A stretch of DNA of 5,880 nucleotides from Anaerolineales bacterium (GTDB lineage Bacteria > Chloroflexota > Anaerolineae > Anaerolineales > DRMV01), in contig WFVP01000055.1 of the NCBI GenBank assembly GCA_015491595.1, positions 1 to 5,880 of the forward strand, given 5' to 3'. Shown piece after piece: positions 5,518 through 5,880 of this stretch. Under the pieces are notes generated by a model. The model was given only the letters and a program-made list of their open reading frames with translations. It did no database searches and was not told where the DNA came from. The translations under genes and the position numbers were made by a program. The stretch's first letter is position 1; the number at the start of each line of letters is the position of its first letter.

Positions 5518-5736
5518 TTACTTCTTCTTTTTGAGCATCATCATGCGTTTGCGCAGCTTGCGGCGCAAACGTCGAATGGCCTTCTTCTTCTTCAGGCGCT
5601 TGAGTTCGCTCTTGGAGATGTACCAGCGCTTGCGCTTGACCGCGCTGAGAATTCCGGCTTTGGCCACCTGTTTCCGGAAGCGCTTAAGCAATTCTTCCGG
5701 ATGTTCATCGCCGCGCGCATACACCGTAACGGGCAA
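5518..5736 (-). CDS. rpsU: 30S ribosomal protein bS21
   Basis: A 72-residue, extremely basic protein of the small subunit, located near the anti-Shine-Dalgarno end of 16S rRNA and involved in mRNA binding. After PVTVYARGDEHPEELLKRFR it has the family-like K-x-G-I-L region and RKRWYISKSELKRLKKKKAI, and ends in a Lys/Arg/Met-rich tail finishing MMMLKKKK. It is at the long end of the bS21 range (about 55-75 residues). I choose a TTG start at 5736-5734 because AAGGAGGTG lies 4 nt upstream and the family's N-terminal strand begins there. The frame is open further upstream to a TTG at 5850, but that part crosses the TATAAT box and does not resemble bS21. It is the first gene of the probable rpsU-infA-rsmG transcript. 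Confidence 0.93.
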   Translation of the reverse strand: MPVTVYARGDEHPEELLKRFRKQVAKAGILSAVKRKRWYISKSELKRLKKKKAIRRLRRKLRKRMMMLKKKK

Positions 5737-5740
5737 GACG

Positions 5741-5749
5741 CACCTCCTT
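5741..5749 (-). promoter_or_regulatory. Shine-Dalgarno site that sets the TTG start of rpsU
   Basis: AAGGAGGTG on the minus strand lies 4 nt before TTG at 5736-5734. There is no ATG in frame close to it, so the start codon is most likely TTG. The match to the anti-Shine-Dalgarno sequence is nearly complete. Confidence 0.75.
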
Positions 5750-5775
5750 CGACCTTTTGGGATAGGATTCGCGGG

Positions 5776-5791
5776 CTTCATTATAGCGGAA
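5776..5791 (-). promoter_or_regulatory. Promoter core (TATAAT) for the rpsU-infA-rsmG transcript
   Basis: On the minus strand TTCCGCTATAATGAAG contains a perfect TATAAT (5785-5780), 43 nt before the rpsU start; the predicted transcription start is near 5773. At a 17-bp spacing the -35 position reads CCCCAC, which does not match consensus. The same 16 bases with one change lie before the cysteine hydrolase gene (1632-1647). Confidence 0.6.
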
Positions 5792-5880
5792 TTTGCCCGA
5801 TTGTGGGGGAGAAAAGCCGGGGCGGGCAGGCGTTTTTCAAAATCTAACAAAAGGGGTGTATGTTATAGCCAAAACCGAAG

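Overview
The window is a GC-rich stretch (by eye) of ordinary bacterial chromosome in which every supported gene lies on the minus strand. Read right to left, the order is: ribosomal protein bS21 (rpsU), initiation factor IF-1 (infA), 16S rRNA m7G methyltransferase (rsmG), a 355-bp gene-free stretch, a class V PLP aminotransferase, an RlmD/RumA-type RNA uracil-C5 methyltransferase, an unusually long cysteine hydrolase of the isochorismatase/nicotinamidase superfamily, a strong intrinsic terminator, and the first 55 codons of a membrane-anchored protein that leaves the window at base 1. I found no convincing plus-strand gene, tRNA, rRNA, insertion sequence or CRISPR array.

The organism cannot be fixed from this piece. 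A bS21 with a very basic Lys/Arg-rich tail, strong Shine-Dalgarno sites and a GC-rich composition would suit Chloroflexota (an Anaerolineae-like lineage). That is an inference from general protein character, not a database match.

The likely transcription units, all leftward, are as follows. (1) rpsU-infA-rsmG starts from a TATAAT box at 5780-5785. rsmG has no Shine-Dalgarno site and begins 6 nt after the infA stop, so it is probably translated by coupling. These three genes form a compact translation module: two small-subunit factors and a small-subunit rRNA methylase. (2) The aminotransferase and rlmD-like gene have a 52-nt gap and a TATAAT box at 4199-4204. (3) The cysteine hydrolase has a TACAAT box at 1636-1641 and ends at the long hairpin plus U-tract at 416-462. 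(4) The membrane protein has a TTGACC-17-TATTTA promoter at 288-316 and a leader of about 115 nt that carries a GC-rich hairpin.

The main unexplained signal is a 40/46-bp imperfect repeat. One copy is in the gene-free stretch before the aminotransferase and the other is just after the terminator before the membrane protein. Both copies have the same orientation and lie almost the same distance upstream of a putative -10 box. A second, smaller signal is a 16-bp promoter-core sequence shared by rpsU and the hydrolase gene. Nothing in the window clearly amounts to a new biological system; the genes are mostly housekeeping.
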